Shown: positions 38,658-48,991, counted from the stretch's first letter. The stretch: 64,000 nucleotides of DNA from Cytobacillus gottheilii (GCF_001636345.1 NZ_KV440945.1:1580975-1644974), one strand, 5' to 3'. Notes: generated by a model from the letters alone, not told the origin. Translations and numbers: made by a program.

Positions 38658-38727
38658 CCACGATGGTGACCTTTGCTGAAGTTCTGTTTAATGGATATCT
38701 TGATGCGCTGCACTCTGCATTAGATTA

Positions 38728-39327
38728 TCACTTCAAACTGCTCGCTAAAAACATGGAAGCATCCTGGTTCATAAAAATAGATTTTCCATGGTGAAATGTG
38801 TGAATGTCAGTTGATTTAAATCCTGCTTCAGATAAAAGGTTTTTAAGGTCATTTTGTACAAAACCATTATGCACTTTAGGATGCTGGATTTTGTCATTTT
38901 TATCAAAATCAACAATAATCAGTTTGCCCTCATCATTCAGGATGTTAAAAAGTGATTGTAAGATTTTACGAGTATCCGGAATATGAAGAAGAACAAGTGA
39001 CATCACAACAATATCCGCCTTTACATGATCAGGAATTTCCTGTGTAAAGTCAGAATAGAGAGTGCTGGCATTGGAAATGCCTTTTTGAGTGATTTTTGCC
39101 TGGGCAACATCCAGCATTTTTTGTGATGAATCAATCAGAAGGACAGATTTTACGAGAGGTGTTAACTCCAGTCCGACCAGGCCAGTGCCGCTTCCATAGT
39201 CGATTAGTGATTTTGTCTCGCTGTTTTGCAATGCATCTTTTACTTTTTCCGTAATAACTTTAGCCATCTCAATTCGCTCGGCTGTATCATATTTGTTCGC
39301 CATCTGCTCAAATACGTTTTCTTCCAT
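38728..39327 (-). CDS. Class I SAM-dependent methyltransferase
   Basis: A 199-residue protein with the SAM-binding motif I (LIDYGSGTGLVGLEL), motif II (VLLIDSSQKMLDVA) and ADIVVMSLVLLHIPD. The substrate is unknown. Confidence 0.82.
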   Translation of the reverse strand: MEENVFEQMANKYDTAERIEMAKVITEKVKDALQNSETKSLIDYGSGTGLVGLELTPLVKSVLLIDSSQKMLDVAQAKITQKGISNASTLYSDFTQEIPDHVKADIVVMSLVLLHIPDTRKILQSLFNILNDEGKLIIVDFDKNDKIQHPKVHNGFVQNDLKNLLSEAGFKSTDIHTFHHGKSIFMNQDASMFLASSLK

Positions 39328-39431
39328 CCTTATTCAACTTCTTTCTGCTAGAAATAGTGATCGTCAGAATCAGTATAGCAAATAAGGATCATTTTTAGCC
39401 GTGCAGATGATTGAGAAATTAGGATACTTCA

Positions 39432-40886
39432 CTAATGCATACTCTGCTGCTGGTTTAAAAACTTTCTTACTTCTTCAACATATTGATCTTTTGCATAGTT
39501 ACTATAAAGATTGCCTGATAATTTAACAGGGTCACCAAAAAAGTATCTTTCATATTGCGTTTGTCTTGTACCAAAAGAACTCATCGTCAGATCCCATGCT
39601 AAGCGGAAAAGTTTTACCCGATCCTCGGCATTCATGCCATCGCTTTGCAGGTATTGATCTAAGTCTGGGCGTATTTCAGATTGAAAGGCCTTCTCGGTGG
39701 GCAGTAAAATCATTCCGCTCGCTCCAATTAGCTGGATGATTTCACTGAAGCGTGGATATATTTTAGGATAAATTGTACTGGCCGCTTGCAGTGGCATTAA
39801 GCTGGGACGCATAATGCCGAACGCATCTACTACAGCATCATTTTCCGATTTCTCTAGAAGTGCTTTCATTGTTTCAAGTCCAATGATGATTTCAGAAAGT
39901 TTTTCTTGGATATGCTGATATTCGCCGACATTAATGGCCTTGACAATCAGTTCAGTGACCCCGAGAATAAATTCTGTTTTGACAATCTGTCTAGTGATCA
40001 CTTGATGGTATGCGAATGAATAAAAGGAACTTTGAAGGAGAAAGTCAGCTGCTGCATCCACATTTTCATAATAAAAAACCCGATCCCACGGAACCATGAC
40101 ATTATCAAAAACAACAATTGAATCCATTTCTTCGTATTGTGAGCTTAATGGATGATTAAAAAAAGATTCTCCACCCACGAAAGATTCCCTGCAAATAAAC
40201 TTTAACCCTTTCGTATTAGACGGGATGGAAAAGGCAAACACCTCGCTTGAATCAATAAACAGCCTTGGCGCAGAAAAGACCAGCACCTCATCCGTTAATC
40301 CTCCTTGAGTAGCAAGCAAACGAGCACCTTTTATAACTAATCCCGTATTGTTTTTATCCACAATTTTAGCGGAAATTGGCTCATCTGAGAACTCCATGTA
40401 AACTTGAGATCGATTGACCTGTGGTGTAATAAAAGTATGTGTAAATGAAAGATCCTGTTTTAGTGCTCTTTTATATAAGGCATGTAAATGATCGGGAAAA
40501 CAATTATCTCTGCCGTTTAAAATGGATGCAGAGGAAGCAAAGCTCATCACAACCGTATTCATATAATCAGGACTTCTTCCCATCAATCCATGTGTGTTCC
40601 TCGCCCAGTTTTGCATCATTTTTCTTCTTTTTTGTAAATCATCTTTTGTTTTTGGCTGCATATACGAAATGCCGAAGGGTTCTTTTTCTTTAGGCAAAAA
40701 GAAGGTCATTTCATCTTTTAGGTCGGAATTGGTTTGTAAATCGTACAGCGAAGCTTTTGCCTTCAGGATGCCCTTAAATGCAATATGCTCGGAAATATTC
40801 CCTTTAACCCTTTCGCCATCAAACCACACTTCGTTTTCCATTTGATTTAATCTGTCTATAAACGATTTTCCGCTAGTAACGCCCAT
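39432..40886 (-). CDS. 4-hydroxyphenylacetate 3-monooxygenase-like flavin hydroxylase (HpaB family)
   Basis: A 484-residue FADH2-dependent aromatic hydroxylase. HpaB-family features include ENEVWFDGERVKG at the start, NTVVMSFASSA, LAYDVQ-type TFITPQVNRS, MDSIVVFDNVMVPWDRVF, and the HQVITRQIVKTEF helix. The ATG at 40886 follows AAAGGGAGAG. No HpaC-type reductase is adjacent, so reduced FAD must come from elsewhere. Orphan homologues such as B. subtilis YoaI are known. Confidence 0.82.
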   Translation of the reverse strand: MGVTSGKSFIDRLNQMENEVWFDGERVKGNISEHIAFKGILKAKASLYDLQTNSDLKDEMTFFLPKEKEPFGISYMQPKTKDDLQKRRKMMQNWARNTHGLMGRSPDYMNTVVMSFASSASILNGRDNCFPDHLHALYKRALKQDLSFTHTFITPQVNRSQVYMEFSDEPISAKIVDKNNTGLVIKGARLLATQGGLTDEVLVFSAPRLFIDSSEVFAFSIPSNTKGLKFICRESFVGGESFFNHPLSSQYEEMDSIVVFDNVMVPWDRVFYYENVDAAADFLLQSSFYSFAYHQVITRQIVKTEFILGVTELIVKAINVGEYQHIQEKLSEIIIGLETMKALLEKSENDAVVDAFGIMRPSLMPLQAASTIYPKIYPRFSEIIQLIGASGMILLPTEKAFQSEIRPDLDQYLQSDGMNAEDRVKLFRLAWDLTMSSFGTRQTQYERYFFGDPVKLSGNLYSNYAKDQYVEEVRKFLNQQQSMH

Positions 40887-41024
40887 TTTTTTGCTCTCTC
40901 CCTTTGCTGCAGGATCCCCCAAAAAAACAATAAACTAAATTAGTGTCATTATATTTTGCTTTTATGCTGAACATTCCCGTGTTTCCTGTTTTAAGATTGT
41001 TTTCCACCAGACTTTTCAGGGATA

Positions 41025-41516
41025 TTACTGACACAAAACAATGATTCTGTATGGATTGGTTTGGGCAGGAACACTATTAGTGGCAGTTCCATAAATAACA
41101 ATTAAATTTCGATTTACGATGCTTCCTGAAAAGGGCTGCCCGTTTGTCAGTAAGATTTGAGTATATGGAGAGATCATTAATTGTAATTCTCCGTCACTGC
41201 TGATCAGTTGAGTATTAAAATAATCAGCTTTCACATTCTGATAAGGCTTTTCTTTTACCATTACGATCGCCGGGTATTGCGGTGGATAGATCAATATGGC
41301 AGGAGCATTTCCATCATAATAGCCGGTTACCATATCCCCGGCAGCTACCGCTTCATGTTCAGCAAAATACGTGGCTGGTGTGACGATAAAATTGACGATT
41401 GAACCCATACTATTCTCAACCGTCATCAGTTTGCTGCAGCCGGCTCCTTCACCGTTTTGGCCCATTAAATCAGTAATCATCGTGACAGTTCCATGAAATG
41501 GGATTAATTTGATCAT
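41025..41516 (-). CDS. 163-residue conserved-looking protein, unknown
   Basis: A beta-rich protein with hydrophobic Ile/Val/Tyr-Pro stretches (PAILIYPPQYPAIVMVKEKP) and two Cys. The ATG at 41516 follows GGAGGT by 6 bases. It resembles Bacillus proteins of unknown function that may face the cell surface, but has no signal peptide. Confidence 0.5.
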   Translation of the reverse strand: MIKLIPFHGTVTMITDLMGQNGEGAGCSKLMTVENSMGSIVNFIVTPATYFAEHEAVAAGDMVTGYYDGNAPAILIYPPQYPAIVMVKEKPYQNVKADYFNTQLISSDGELQLMISPYTQILLTNGQPFSGSIVNRNLIVIYGTATNSVPAQTNPYRIIVLCQ

Positions 41517-41749
41517 CTTCATACCTCCATCATGTCATGATTCCTGGAGTTCCAAGAAATCAGCATACATTTATTTACACATTATTCGGTTGAATGCCTA
41601 GAGGGATGGGCGGCTGCCTATGCTGGATAAAAGATACGACTTTTTTTGCATAAAGTTCAATTGACAGGACAATTACTTATTATTAGTGCAGGAAGTAAGG
41701 TTTTTCTGTTGAATAAGTTGGAAAGTATAAAGGGATAGGAGCGTTTAAC

Positions 41750-42196
41750 ATGTTTTTCAAGAAGGTAAAAAAAGATTTTAAACTTGTTGCTCTAAAAGGA
41801 AGTGGGGAGTTTGTTCACTATGGTTATGCTGTTCCCTTACTCGCAAAAGAGCTTTTAAATCGCTCAGAGGAAATCTTACATTCAACAGAAACCGAAATTA
41901 GCTTGTATGAGCCTAAAAAGAATAAGGAACATAAGGTTGGCACCTTCTATGCAGGCTTGATTGTAAGTGAACAATTAAGTGAAACACCACCCGGAATGGA
42001 GTACATGGAGATAAGTAAAAGCTACATAACGATTAGAGGAAATATGTCGAAGGTAGCTGAACTGCATTCACAATTATTAAATTGGGCAGCAGAACAAGGT
42101 CATCAACTAGATCTGGATGCTTTTATTATTGAAACATACCATCCTGTTGGAGACGGCGAAGAAGAGGTCGAGATTTATCTGCCCATTCAAGTTTAA
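41750..42196 (+). CDS. GyrI-like/effector-binding domain protein
   Basis: A 148-residue protein whose second half (AGLIVSE, YITIRGNMSKVAELHSQLL, FIIETYHPVGDGEEEVEIYL) has the signature of GyrI-like small-molecule-binding domains. No DNA-binding domain is attached. ATAGGAG ribosome binding site. Ligand unknown. Confidence 0.6.
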   Translation: MFFKKVKKDFKLVALKGSGEFVHYGYAVPLLAKELLNRSEEILHSTETEISLYEPKKNKEHKVGTFYAGLIVSEQLSETPPGMEYMEISKSYITIRGNMSKVAELHSQLLNWAAEQGHQLDLDAFIIETYHPVGDGEEEVEIYLPIQV

Positions 42197-42211
42197 AGGT
42201 GTAAAAAGTAT

Positions 42212-42376
42212 ATGATGATATTTTATTGTAACTGCCAGGGTTTGTGTTTCAAACTGCACTTTGATAAAGCGGAAGTATTTAGATGATTAAGACACTTCGA
42301 GATCTCAGAATGGTCAATGGATTATGAAGAGATGGAGGATTTTTTTGCGAATGTAGAAGCTCTTCAGGTATTTTAA
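42212..42376 (+). pseudogene. Possible frameshifted small gene
   Basis: One frame begins MMIFYCNCQGLCFKLHF and stops after 24 codons. In another frame the sequence continues HFEISEWSMDYEEMEDFFAN to a TAA at 42376. A single frameshift near 42285-42300 would join them into about 54 residues. There is no strong ribosome binding site. Confidence 0.25.
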
Positions 42377-42429
42377 ATACTGATTCAATTAAAACCTTTG
42401 AATCCACTATATATCAAAAGGAAATCTAA

Positions 42430-42466
42430 TAAGAGCTGCTGATCCTAATTGATCAGCAGCTCTTTT
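42430..42466 (+). terminator. Terminator in the gap before the chemotaxis receptor
   Basis: AAGAGCTGCTGATC and GATCAGCAGCTCTT form a perfect 14-bp stem with a T run. The rest of the region up to 42675 holds no further gene. Confidence 0.85.
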
Positions 42467-42675
42467 GCTTGTGATGTAAGCATTGCTTCATTGCATGCAG
42501 ACCGGAGAACAAGAAACCTGTAACCATTCAGGGTGTCTATCGATTACATAGGGAAATTTTACAATTAATTATTTCTTCTTTTCGATAAAAACCGTATTAA
42601 TGTTTATCTTATATTAGCCGATAGTATTTTGGGGAGATATAAAAATGAATATCAGATCGAATAGGAGAAAGTGCA

Positions 42676-44379
42676 TTGGGGAAAATCAAGAAATTTAATT
42701 TTAAGCTGGCTGCAAAAATAAATTTGATTGTTATATCAATCATTGTGATTCTGTCAGCAGTTATTGGGTTTGTTGCAAATCATGAGGTATCAAGAGGGAT
42801 TAAAGAATTTGCAACAGAGAAAGCAAAGGGAGATTTAGGTTTAGCTTATCGATATATCGACAATACGTACCCAGGTGATTGGGAAGTTAAAGGAAATGAA
42901 TTATATAAAGGGTCTGCAAAAATAAATGAAAACTTTGAAATAGTAGATGTGATAGGGAAAGATACGGGCGACACTGTAACCATCTTTCTTAAAGATACCC
43001 GTGTAACGACAAATGTCATGATCGATGGAGAGCGTGCGATTGGCACCAAAGCTTCTTCTGAGGTAGTGGACACTGTCATAAATAATGGAGAAAGTTATTA
43101 TGGTGAAGCAAATGTGGCAGGGAATATGTATCAAACGGCCTATATGCCCATCCATTCTTCATCGGGTGAAGTGATTGGGATCTTTTATGTTGGTGCTTCA
43201 GAAGAAATAATTAATCAAATACTATTTTCTTTCCTAACAAAATTCACCATTGTTTTATTGATTATAATAACCTTAGCTGTTGCGATCGTTTATCTATTTA
43301 CATCTAAAATGAAAAAGAGACTTGCCATTATGACCAAAGCTCTTGAAAGGGCTGGTAATGGGGACTTTACGACGAAAGTTCAGGATCATTCAAAAGATGA
43401 GCTTGGTTCCTTAGCTGTGAGCTACAACCACATGTCTCAAAATCTTAAAACGATGGTAGATGAAGTTATTCAAACATCAGAACAACTAGCTTCCTCGTCG
43501 GAACAGTTAACTGCAAGCTCAGAGCAAACGAGCATTGCCACAGAGACGATTACAGAATCAATTCAACAAGTAGCGAATGGAGCCGAACAATCGGCAGTGA
43601 ATGTGCAAGAGAGTGCATTAGCGCTTGAAGAAGTCGCAAAAGGTATTCACTCTATTGCCGAAAATGCATCATTGGTTTCAGAAGTCAGTAATGCTGCTGT
43701 CGAAAAAGCCAAAGAAGGCGGGTTGCTTGTTCAAAGTACGGTTAAGCAAATAAATGCAATAAATTCATCTGCAGCTGCAAGCGGAGAAGTTATTAAAACG
43801 CTAGATCACAGATCACAAGAAATAGAAAAAATAACAAAAGTCATTACAGATATTGCAGACCAAACGAATTTATTGGCATTAAATGCAGCGATTGAGGCTG
43901 CTAGAGCAGGTGAACATGGGAGAGGATTTGCTGTTGTAGCAGATGAAGTGAGAAAACTTGCAGAACAGTCACAATCATCATCTTCTCAAATTTCAGTACT
44001 TATTCGGACAATACAAGAAGATATGGAGCAGTCAAGCAGGTCTATAGAGCAAGTTTCTGAAGAGGTGAAAGAGGGGTTAGACATTGTTCAGCAGACAAGC
44101 ATTAACTTCAAAGAAATTCTTGATCATATGGCAAGCTTAACTGAACAAACGAATGATATGGCAGCGACTTCTGAACAAATATCGGCTAGCACTCAAGAAG
44201 TGTCGGCAACAGTTTCTGGAATTATTAACATATCAGAACAAACATCATCCCATTCACAGAATGTAGCTGCATCAGCAGAGGAACAGCTTGCATCAATGGA
44301 AGAGATAGCCGCTTCATCAGCAGCATTATCCAATTTAGCGGATGATTTAAAAGTGGTTGTCAGCAGGTTTAAAGTCTAA
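42676..44379 (+). CDS. Methyl-accepting chemotaxis protein
   Basis: The 567-residue receptor has a first span (about 14-34), an extracellular single Cache-type sensor domain (35-185; [31 protein letters not shown]), a second span (186-210), HAMP (to about 265) and a long signalling helix with the hairpin [20 protein letters not shown] (about residue 393) and [16 protein letters not shown]. It starts at a TTG behind TAGGAGAAAG. The ligand is unknown. Confidence 0.93.
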   Translation: MGKIKKFNFKLAAKINLIVISIIVILSAVIGFVANHEVSRGIKEFATEKAKGDLGLAYRYIDNTYPGDWEVKGNELYKGSAKINENFEIVDVIGKDTGDTVTIFLKDTRVTTNVMIDGERAIGTKASSEVVDTVINNGESYYGEANVAGNMYQTAYMPIHSSSGEVIGIFYVGASEEIINQILFSFLTKFTIVLLIIITLAVAIVYLFTSKMKKRLAIMTKALERAGNGDFTTKVQDHSKDELGSLAVSYNHMSQNLKTMVDEVIQTSEQLASSSEQLTASSEQTSIATETITESIQQVANGAEQSAVNVQESALALEEVAKGIHSIAENASLVSEVSNAAVEKAKEGGLLVQSTVKQINAINSSAAASGEVIKTLDHRSQEIEKITKVITDIADQTNLLALNAAIEAARAGEHGRGFAVVADEVRKLAEQSQSSSSQISVLIRTIQEDMEQSSRSIEQVSEEVKEGLDIVQQTSINFKEILDHMASLTEQTNDMAATSEQISASTQEVSATVSGIINISEQTSSHSQNVAASAEEQLASMEEIAASSAALSNLADDLKVVVSRFKV

Positions 44380-44464
44380 TGTTTGTATGTAAATAATGCA
44401 ATATTTTATTTGAATAGAAGGTAAAGGGTAAATTACTTAATATTTAGAGAGTAGAATTAATTTA

Positions 44465-44493
44465 TTGACAATTGTATGAATTTAATTTATTAT
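44465..44493 (+). promoter_or_regulatory. Promoter of the S-box operon
   Basis: TTGACA and TATTAT with 17-bp spacing, about 30 bp upstream of the riboswitch. Confidence 0.8.
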
Positions 44494-44525
44494 CCTTATT
44501 AAATAAATGAAAAATTGAATATTTT

Positions 44526-44672
44526 CTTCTTATCAAGAGAGGTGGAGGGACTGGCCCTTTGAAGCCTCGGCAGCAGGTTCTTGTGAACACTGTGCCAATT
44601 CCAGCAAGCGTACTGCTTGAAAGATGAGAAGAGGGTTTATAAAACTCTCTTCTTAGGAGGAGAGTTTTTTCA
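44526..44672 (+). promoter_or_regulatory. SAM-I (S-box) riboswitch with terminator
   Basis: The aptamer shows the S-box core: TTATCAAGAGAGGTGGAGGG, then ACTGGCCC, TGAAGCC, CGGCAGC, GTGCCAATTCCAGC and the closing GAAAGATGAGAAG that pairs with CTTCTTATC. A terminator follows (ACTCTC ... GAGAGTTTTTT, 44642-44670). High SAM ends transcription, so the two genes behind it are on during sulfur (methionine/SAM) shortage. Confidence 0.93.
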
Positions 44673-44738
44673 TTGTTTATTAATCCTACTTAAGTGATAG
44701 GAAAAGTAGATAATTAATTGTCAGAGGGGCGAAGAGAG

Positions 44739-45788
44739 ATGAAATATGGTTTTTGGCTGCCGATATTTGGAGGCTGGCTGCGTAATGTAGAAGATGAACA
44801 AATGCCGGCAACTTTTGATTATGCGAAAAATGTGATTCAAAGTGCTGAGCAATGGGGTTATTCGACAACACTAATCGCGGAATTATATTTAAATGATATA
44901 AAAGGGCCAGAGCATGATTCGCTTGAAGCCTGGTCTACGGCTGCTGCTCTTGCAGCGGTTACTGAGAAAATTGAAATAATGACGGCGATCCGCCCTGGTT
45001 TTCATAATCCTGCCGTTGCAGCCAAAATGGCAGCCAATATTGATCAGATCAGCAACGGTCGTTTTACTCTTAATGTAGTATCTGCCTGGTGGGCAGAAGA
45101 GGCGCGCCAATATGCTGGAATTTTCACCGAACATGACGAGCGCTATGCCCGTACCGAGGAGTTTATTGATGTCTTAAAAGGGTTATGGACAGAAGAAACC
45201 TTTCAATATTCTGGACAATTTTACGATTTAAAAGATACAAAGCTTGCGCCAAAGCCTGTTCAAAGGCCAAATCCGATTCTTTATGCAGGCGGGAAAAGTG
45301 AAAAAGGCAAGCAAACCATTGCAGAAAAATGTGACGCCTATGTGATGCATGGCGGAACGGTTGAAGAAATACAGCAAAAAATCGCTGATATGAAGGCAAG
45401 GCGATCACAAACGGGCAATGAGCCTTTCAGTTCATTTGGAATGGCAGCCTATGTGATTTGCCGTGATACAGAAGAAGAGGCTTTTGCTGAACTTGAAAAG
45501 ATCACAACAGTAAAGGATTCAAGTGCATATGCCGGCTTTAAAGATTTCACGACGAAATCACAATTAGAACAGCAGATTCAGCTTCAGGATTACTCTGTTT
45601 CCAACCGTGGCTTGCGTCCAAATTTAGTAGGAACACCTGAGCAAATTGCCGAGCGAATTCTGCAATATGAAGAAAAAGGTTTAGACTTGCTGCTATTGCA
45701 ATTTTCACCTCAATTAGAAGAGATGGAACGATTTGCAATACAGGTTATGCCATTAGTTGAGCAAAAACGCAGTTTAATAAAAAACTAG
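44739..45788 (+). CDS. LLM-class FMN-dependent monooxygenase (SsuD/SfnG type)
   Basis: A 349-residue bacterial-luciferase-like protein (FWLPIFGGWLRN start, IMTAIRPGFHNPAVAAKMAA, RFTLNVVSAWWAEEARQYAG, LAPKPVQRPNPILYAGG). By its start and length it looks like the SsuD/SfnG group, which releases sulfite or methanesulfinate from alkanesulfonates or dimethyl sulfone. S-box control supports a role in sulfur scavenging. The ATG at 44739 follows AGAGGGGCG. The FMN reductase is not adjacent. Confidence 0.82.
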   Translation: MKYGFWLPIFGGWLRNVEDEQMPATFDYAKNVIQSAEQWGYSTTLIAELYLNDIKGPEHDSLEAWSTAAALAAVTEKIEIMTAIRPGFHNPAVAAKMAANIDQISNGRFTLNVVSAWWAEEARQYAGIFTEHDERYARTEEFIDVLKGLWTEETFQYSGQFYDLKDTKLAPKPVQRPNPILYAGGKSEKGKQTIAEKCDAYVMHGGTVEEIQQKIADMKARRSQTGNEPFSSFGMAAYVICRDTEEEAFAELEKITTVKDSSAYAGFKDFTTKSQLEQQIQLQDYSVSNRGLRPNLVGTPEQIAERILQYEEKGLDLLLLQFSPQLEEMERFAIQVMPLVEQKRSLIKN

Positions 45789-45803
45789 AAAGGGGTCCCG
45801 AAC

Positions 45804-46760
45804 ATGACCAAAGTATATGTAATCCATGAAAATAGTGAGTGGACCGTCCACTTAACCAATAGACTAGAGGAGCTTGGTGTTCCTTATGAAGAATGGCATT
45901 TAGACGAAGGAACACTGGATTTATCTTCAGAACCGCCAGAAGGAATATTCTACAGCAGAATGAGTGCTTCTTCTCATACACGTGACCACCGTTTTGCCGC
46001 TGAATTTTCCGGACAGGTATTAGCTTGGCTGGAAGCGCATGGACGTATTGTACTGAATGGCACAAGTGCGCTAAAGCTTGAAGTCAGCAAGGTTCTGCAA
46101 TACCTGGAGTTAGAAAAATCTGGTGTCAAAACACCAAAAACGATTGCAGCGGTTGGAAAACAGCAGATTTTAAAAGCAGCAGAAGCTTTCGCAGGACAGC
46201 CGTTTATCACGAAGCATAACCGTGCCGGCAAAGGTTTGGGTGTGCAATTATTCCAGAGTATTGACGCTCTGAAAGCATATGTCGAGGGACCAGCATTTGA
46301 AGAGCCTGTTGATGGAATTACCCTTATTCAGGAATATATTCAATCGCCAGAAAGCTACATCACCCGCTGTGAATTTGTCGGAGGCCAATTTGTTTATGCT
46401 GTTCGGGTGGATACATCAGAGGGCTTCGAACTATGCCCGGCTGATGCCTGCCAGATTGGAGACTTATTCTGTCCAGTAGGAGATGAGGTTGAAGAGAAGC
46501 CTAAGTTTCAAATCATTGAAGGCTTTGACGATGATATCATAGGAAAATATAAAGACGTGTTGGGGAGAAATGATATTCAAGTGGCTGGTATTGAATTTAT
46601 CAAAAACGCTGACGGCGACATTTACACCTATGATATTAATACAAACACCAACTATAATTCCGATGCAGAAGCAAAAGCAGGAAAATATGGAATGCTGGAA
46701 CTGGCATCGTTATTGAAGAAGACACTGGAAGAACACTACTCAGTATCAGTAAATGTATAA
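45804..46760 (+). CDS. ATP-grasp ligase (RimK-like), unknown substrate
   Basis: A 318-residue protein with an ATP-grasp fold: LNGTSALKLEVSKVLQYLEL, FITKHNRAGKGLGVQLF (ATP lysine and glycine loop), TLIQEYIQ, and YTYDINTNTNYNSDAE (Mg-binding Asp/Asn). It belongs with enzymes that join a carboxylate to an amine or thiol. It is 15 bases behind the monooxygenase and under the same SAM riboswitch, so the substrate may be a sulfur compound; this is inference. Confidence 0.8.
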   Translation: MTKVYVIHENSEWTVHLTNRLEELGVPYEEWHLDEGTLDLSSEPPEGIFYSRMSASSHTRDHRFAAEFSGQVLAWLEAHGRIVLNGTSALKLEVSKVLQYLELEKSGVKTPKTIAAVGKQQILKAAEAFAGQPFITKHNRAGKGLGVQLFQSIDALKAYVEGPAFEEPVDGITLIQEYIQSPESYITRCEFVGGQFVYAVRVDTSEGFELCPADACQIGDLFCPVGDEVEEKPKFQIIEGFDDDIIGKYKDVLGRNDIQVAGIEFIKNADGDIYTYDINTNTNYNSDAEAKAGKYGMLELASLLKKTLEEHYSVSVNV

Positions 46761-46801
46761 GTTGGAAGGGACTGGGGCATAAGTATTTATTACGACTAAG
46801 A

Positions 46802-46847
46802 TCCGAATGGTTAGGAGGTAAATCTTTCTAATCATTCGGTTTTTTTA
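46802..46847 (+). terminator. Terminator of the S-box operon
   Basis: CCGAATGGTTAG and CTAATCATTCGG form the stem, followed by eight T. The 155 bp behind it up to the next hairpin hold no supported gene. Confidence 0.85.
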
Positions 46848-47002
46848 ATTAATTATTATTACAAACATGAGTGAAATGGTGCGGAGGGACCGGAGCGCAT
46901 TGTAACGGTCTTGTTTAAATAACCAAACCATAACATTGAATATAAGCGTTCTAGAAATATGGTTTTAGGTTTGTCCCGCCACTTTGTTTTTTGCCATGAA
47001 AG

Positions 47003-47036
47003 AAAAAAGCACAACTAGCTTCATTTGCTAGTTGTA
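47003..47036 (-). terminator. Terminator of the minus-strand M3 peptidase gene
   Basis: ACAACTAGC and GCTAGTTGT pair around a 7-base loop, with a T run on the minus strand. Confidence 0.75.
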
Positions 47037-47069
47037 CCATTTTCCTCGTGTATCTGTTAAGAGCATTCG

Positions 47070-48767
47070 TTAATTAATATCCTGAATCACTTTCTCCAGG
47101 AATTCACCCATTCTTTTCACAGCTGGTTCTGTAAAATCAAAGCTTACGCCTGTTTCTTCATAAATAGCAGCAATCGTTTGGTTATAGTCAGCACCAGCAC
47201 CTTTTTTATAATCTTCAATTGCTTTTGTCGGGTCTTTCTGATAATTCTCCAGTAATTGCAGTGCACCAAGCATTGAAATGGAGTATTCAATATTATAGAA
47301 AGGAACCTGGAAATAATGAAGGGTGCCAGCCCAGCTCATTCCAACTTCTTCTTCAAAGCCAGTAGTATCGACAGGGCTTAAACCGTACCGTTTAGAGATT
47401 TCGAAGTATTTCTCATCTCGCTCTTTTGCAGTATGGTTTGGATTTGTATACATCCAATGCTGGAAGAGATCCCCTGATAATGGACCGAATAACATCGTAA
47501 ATGCCCGTCTCAGCTCTTCACGCTGTGCACTCTTAAAATCTTCTGCTTCCGGATAAAAACGATCAAGCTTGTCCAATAACAGTAATTCCATTCCATGTGA
47601 ATATAATTCAGCCACTTCCATGCGAAGCTGATAGTCTTCAGTAGGACCATGCTCAGAAAACTCAAGGTATCCATTGACCGCATGTCCCATTTCATGAATG
47701 AGTGCAATTAGAGAGAAGAAGGATGGGCTGAAGTTTGCAAAAACAAAGGTTTCTCCTGAAACAGGTAATGAAGTACAAAAACCGCCAGGGCTTTTACCTT
47801 TTCGATCTCCTAGATCGAGTAAACCATTCTCTCTCATATAATTGAAACGCTCAGTAAAATAGGCATCTGTCTTGCCTAACATCTCAGAAACGCCATCCAT
47901 CAGATCAGCCACATCCGTGTATGGTGCGTTTTTCATCAATTTAGCATTGTTATCCCAAGGGCGATATGTATCGACACCTAGCTTGGACTTGAACACCTCT
48001 GCCAGACGGTTCCAGGCGGGAATGATGTGCTTTTCAACATTTTCATGGAAGTCATAGCAATCTTGCACACTATACTCACGATTTTTAGCGACAAACATAT
48101 AATCGCGATAATTCTCAAAGCCTGCATTTAAAGCGATCTGATGACGCAGCTGAACGAGTTCATCCATAATGGAATCCATATCTGGCTTGATTTGACGATA
48201 TGCTCCCATCATCTTGTGATAAGCTTTTTCTCTTATGGCTCTGTCAAGATGGTCAAGCTGTGATTGAATGAATGGAAATGGCTTTTCCTCACCCTCCCAT
48301 TCAACGGTTAAACCTCCCATAATTTCGCTATACTTGGTGTTGAGCTCTTGCTCTTTAACCATTAACGGAATATTCTCTTCTCTGAACAATTTCACTTTCG
48401 ATTCACGAGCACGTCTCATTAACCCATAACGATCTTCATTTAGTTCATGAAAATAAGGAGAATTACACAGTTTCTCATTTAGTTTTGCTTCATATTTCAT
48501 GATTAGCGGCAGGATCACCTGCTGGTCATGAAGATATGTCGCCTTTATATCTTCATCTTCTGTATTGCGGTTAAAGTCTACTAAGTGACCTGTCATCGCT
48601 TCATCTAATTTATGTAAGAACGTTTTTTCTTCCAGCAGCCATTTTTCCAGATCAGAAACAGATTGTATCGGTATTTCCAGTAAGCTCTGAAACTGTGATT
48701 CTACCCCAGCTGCATCCTGTAAATTGATTAATTCTTTATAATATGTATGACTTAATTCTTGTGCCAT
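47070..48767 (-). CDS. M3-family oligoendopeptidase
   Basis: A 565-residue zinc metallopeptidase with the motif LIHEMGHAVNGY, the upstream PGGFCTSLP loop and EEVGMSWAGTLHYFQVPFYNIEYSISMLGALQL near the C-terminus, all typical of M3 peptidases that cut short peptides in the cytoplasm. Ribosome binding site AAGGGGAG. A second M3 peptidase lies at 52415 in the same window but is not a close copy. Confidence 0.9.
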   Translation of the reverse strand: MAQELSHTYYKELINLQDAAGVESQFQSLLEIPIQSVSDLEKWLLEEKTFLHKLDEAMTGHLVDFNRNTEDEDIKATYLHDQQVILPLIMKYEAKLNEKLCNSPYFHELNEDRYGLMRRARESKVKLFREENIPLMVKEQELNTKYSEIMGGLTVEWEGEEKPFPFIQSQLDHLDRAIREKAYHKMMGAYRQIKPDMDSIMDELVQLRHQIALNAGFENYRDYMFVAKNREYSVQDCYDFHENVEKHIIPAWNRLAEVFKSKLGVDTYRPWDNNAKLMKNAPYTDVADLMDGVSEMLGKTDAYFTERFNYMRENGLLDLGDRKGKSPGGFCTSLPVSGETFVFANFSPSFFSLIALIHEMGHAVNGYLEFSEHGPTEDYQLRMEVAELYSHGMELLLLDKLDRFYPEAEDFKSAQREELRRAFTMLFGPLSGDLFQHWMYTNPNHTAKERDEKYFEISKRYGLSPVDTTGFEEEVGMSWAGTLHYFQVPFYNIEYSISMLGALQLLENYQKDPTKAIEDYKKGAGADYNQTIAAIYEETGVSFDFTEPAVKRMGEFLEKVIQDIN

Positions 48768-48991
48768 GATAGACTCCCCTTCTCTTTATAAAAATTTTCT
48801 TAATATTATATTAACGGACTCTTGGCTGTAAATCTAGTTTTTTTCTTTATGCTGGAGATGGTTGTCTATTATTGGTTTTTGTTTTGGGTAAAAGAATGTT
48901 TATAGTGTGCAAAAATGTATACAGCACATTATGGTATAAATTTACATTCTTTATATTTTCCTTTAAAATTAAAGAAAAGGAGTTGTTCAGC

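Noticed and set aside
46848-47002. Possible small RNA or gene between the S-box operon and the M3 peptidase
   Set aside because: There is no frame with a ribosome binding site and no convincing promoter-terminator pair.
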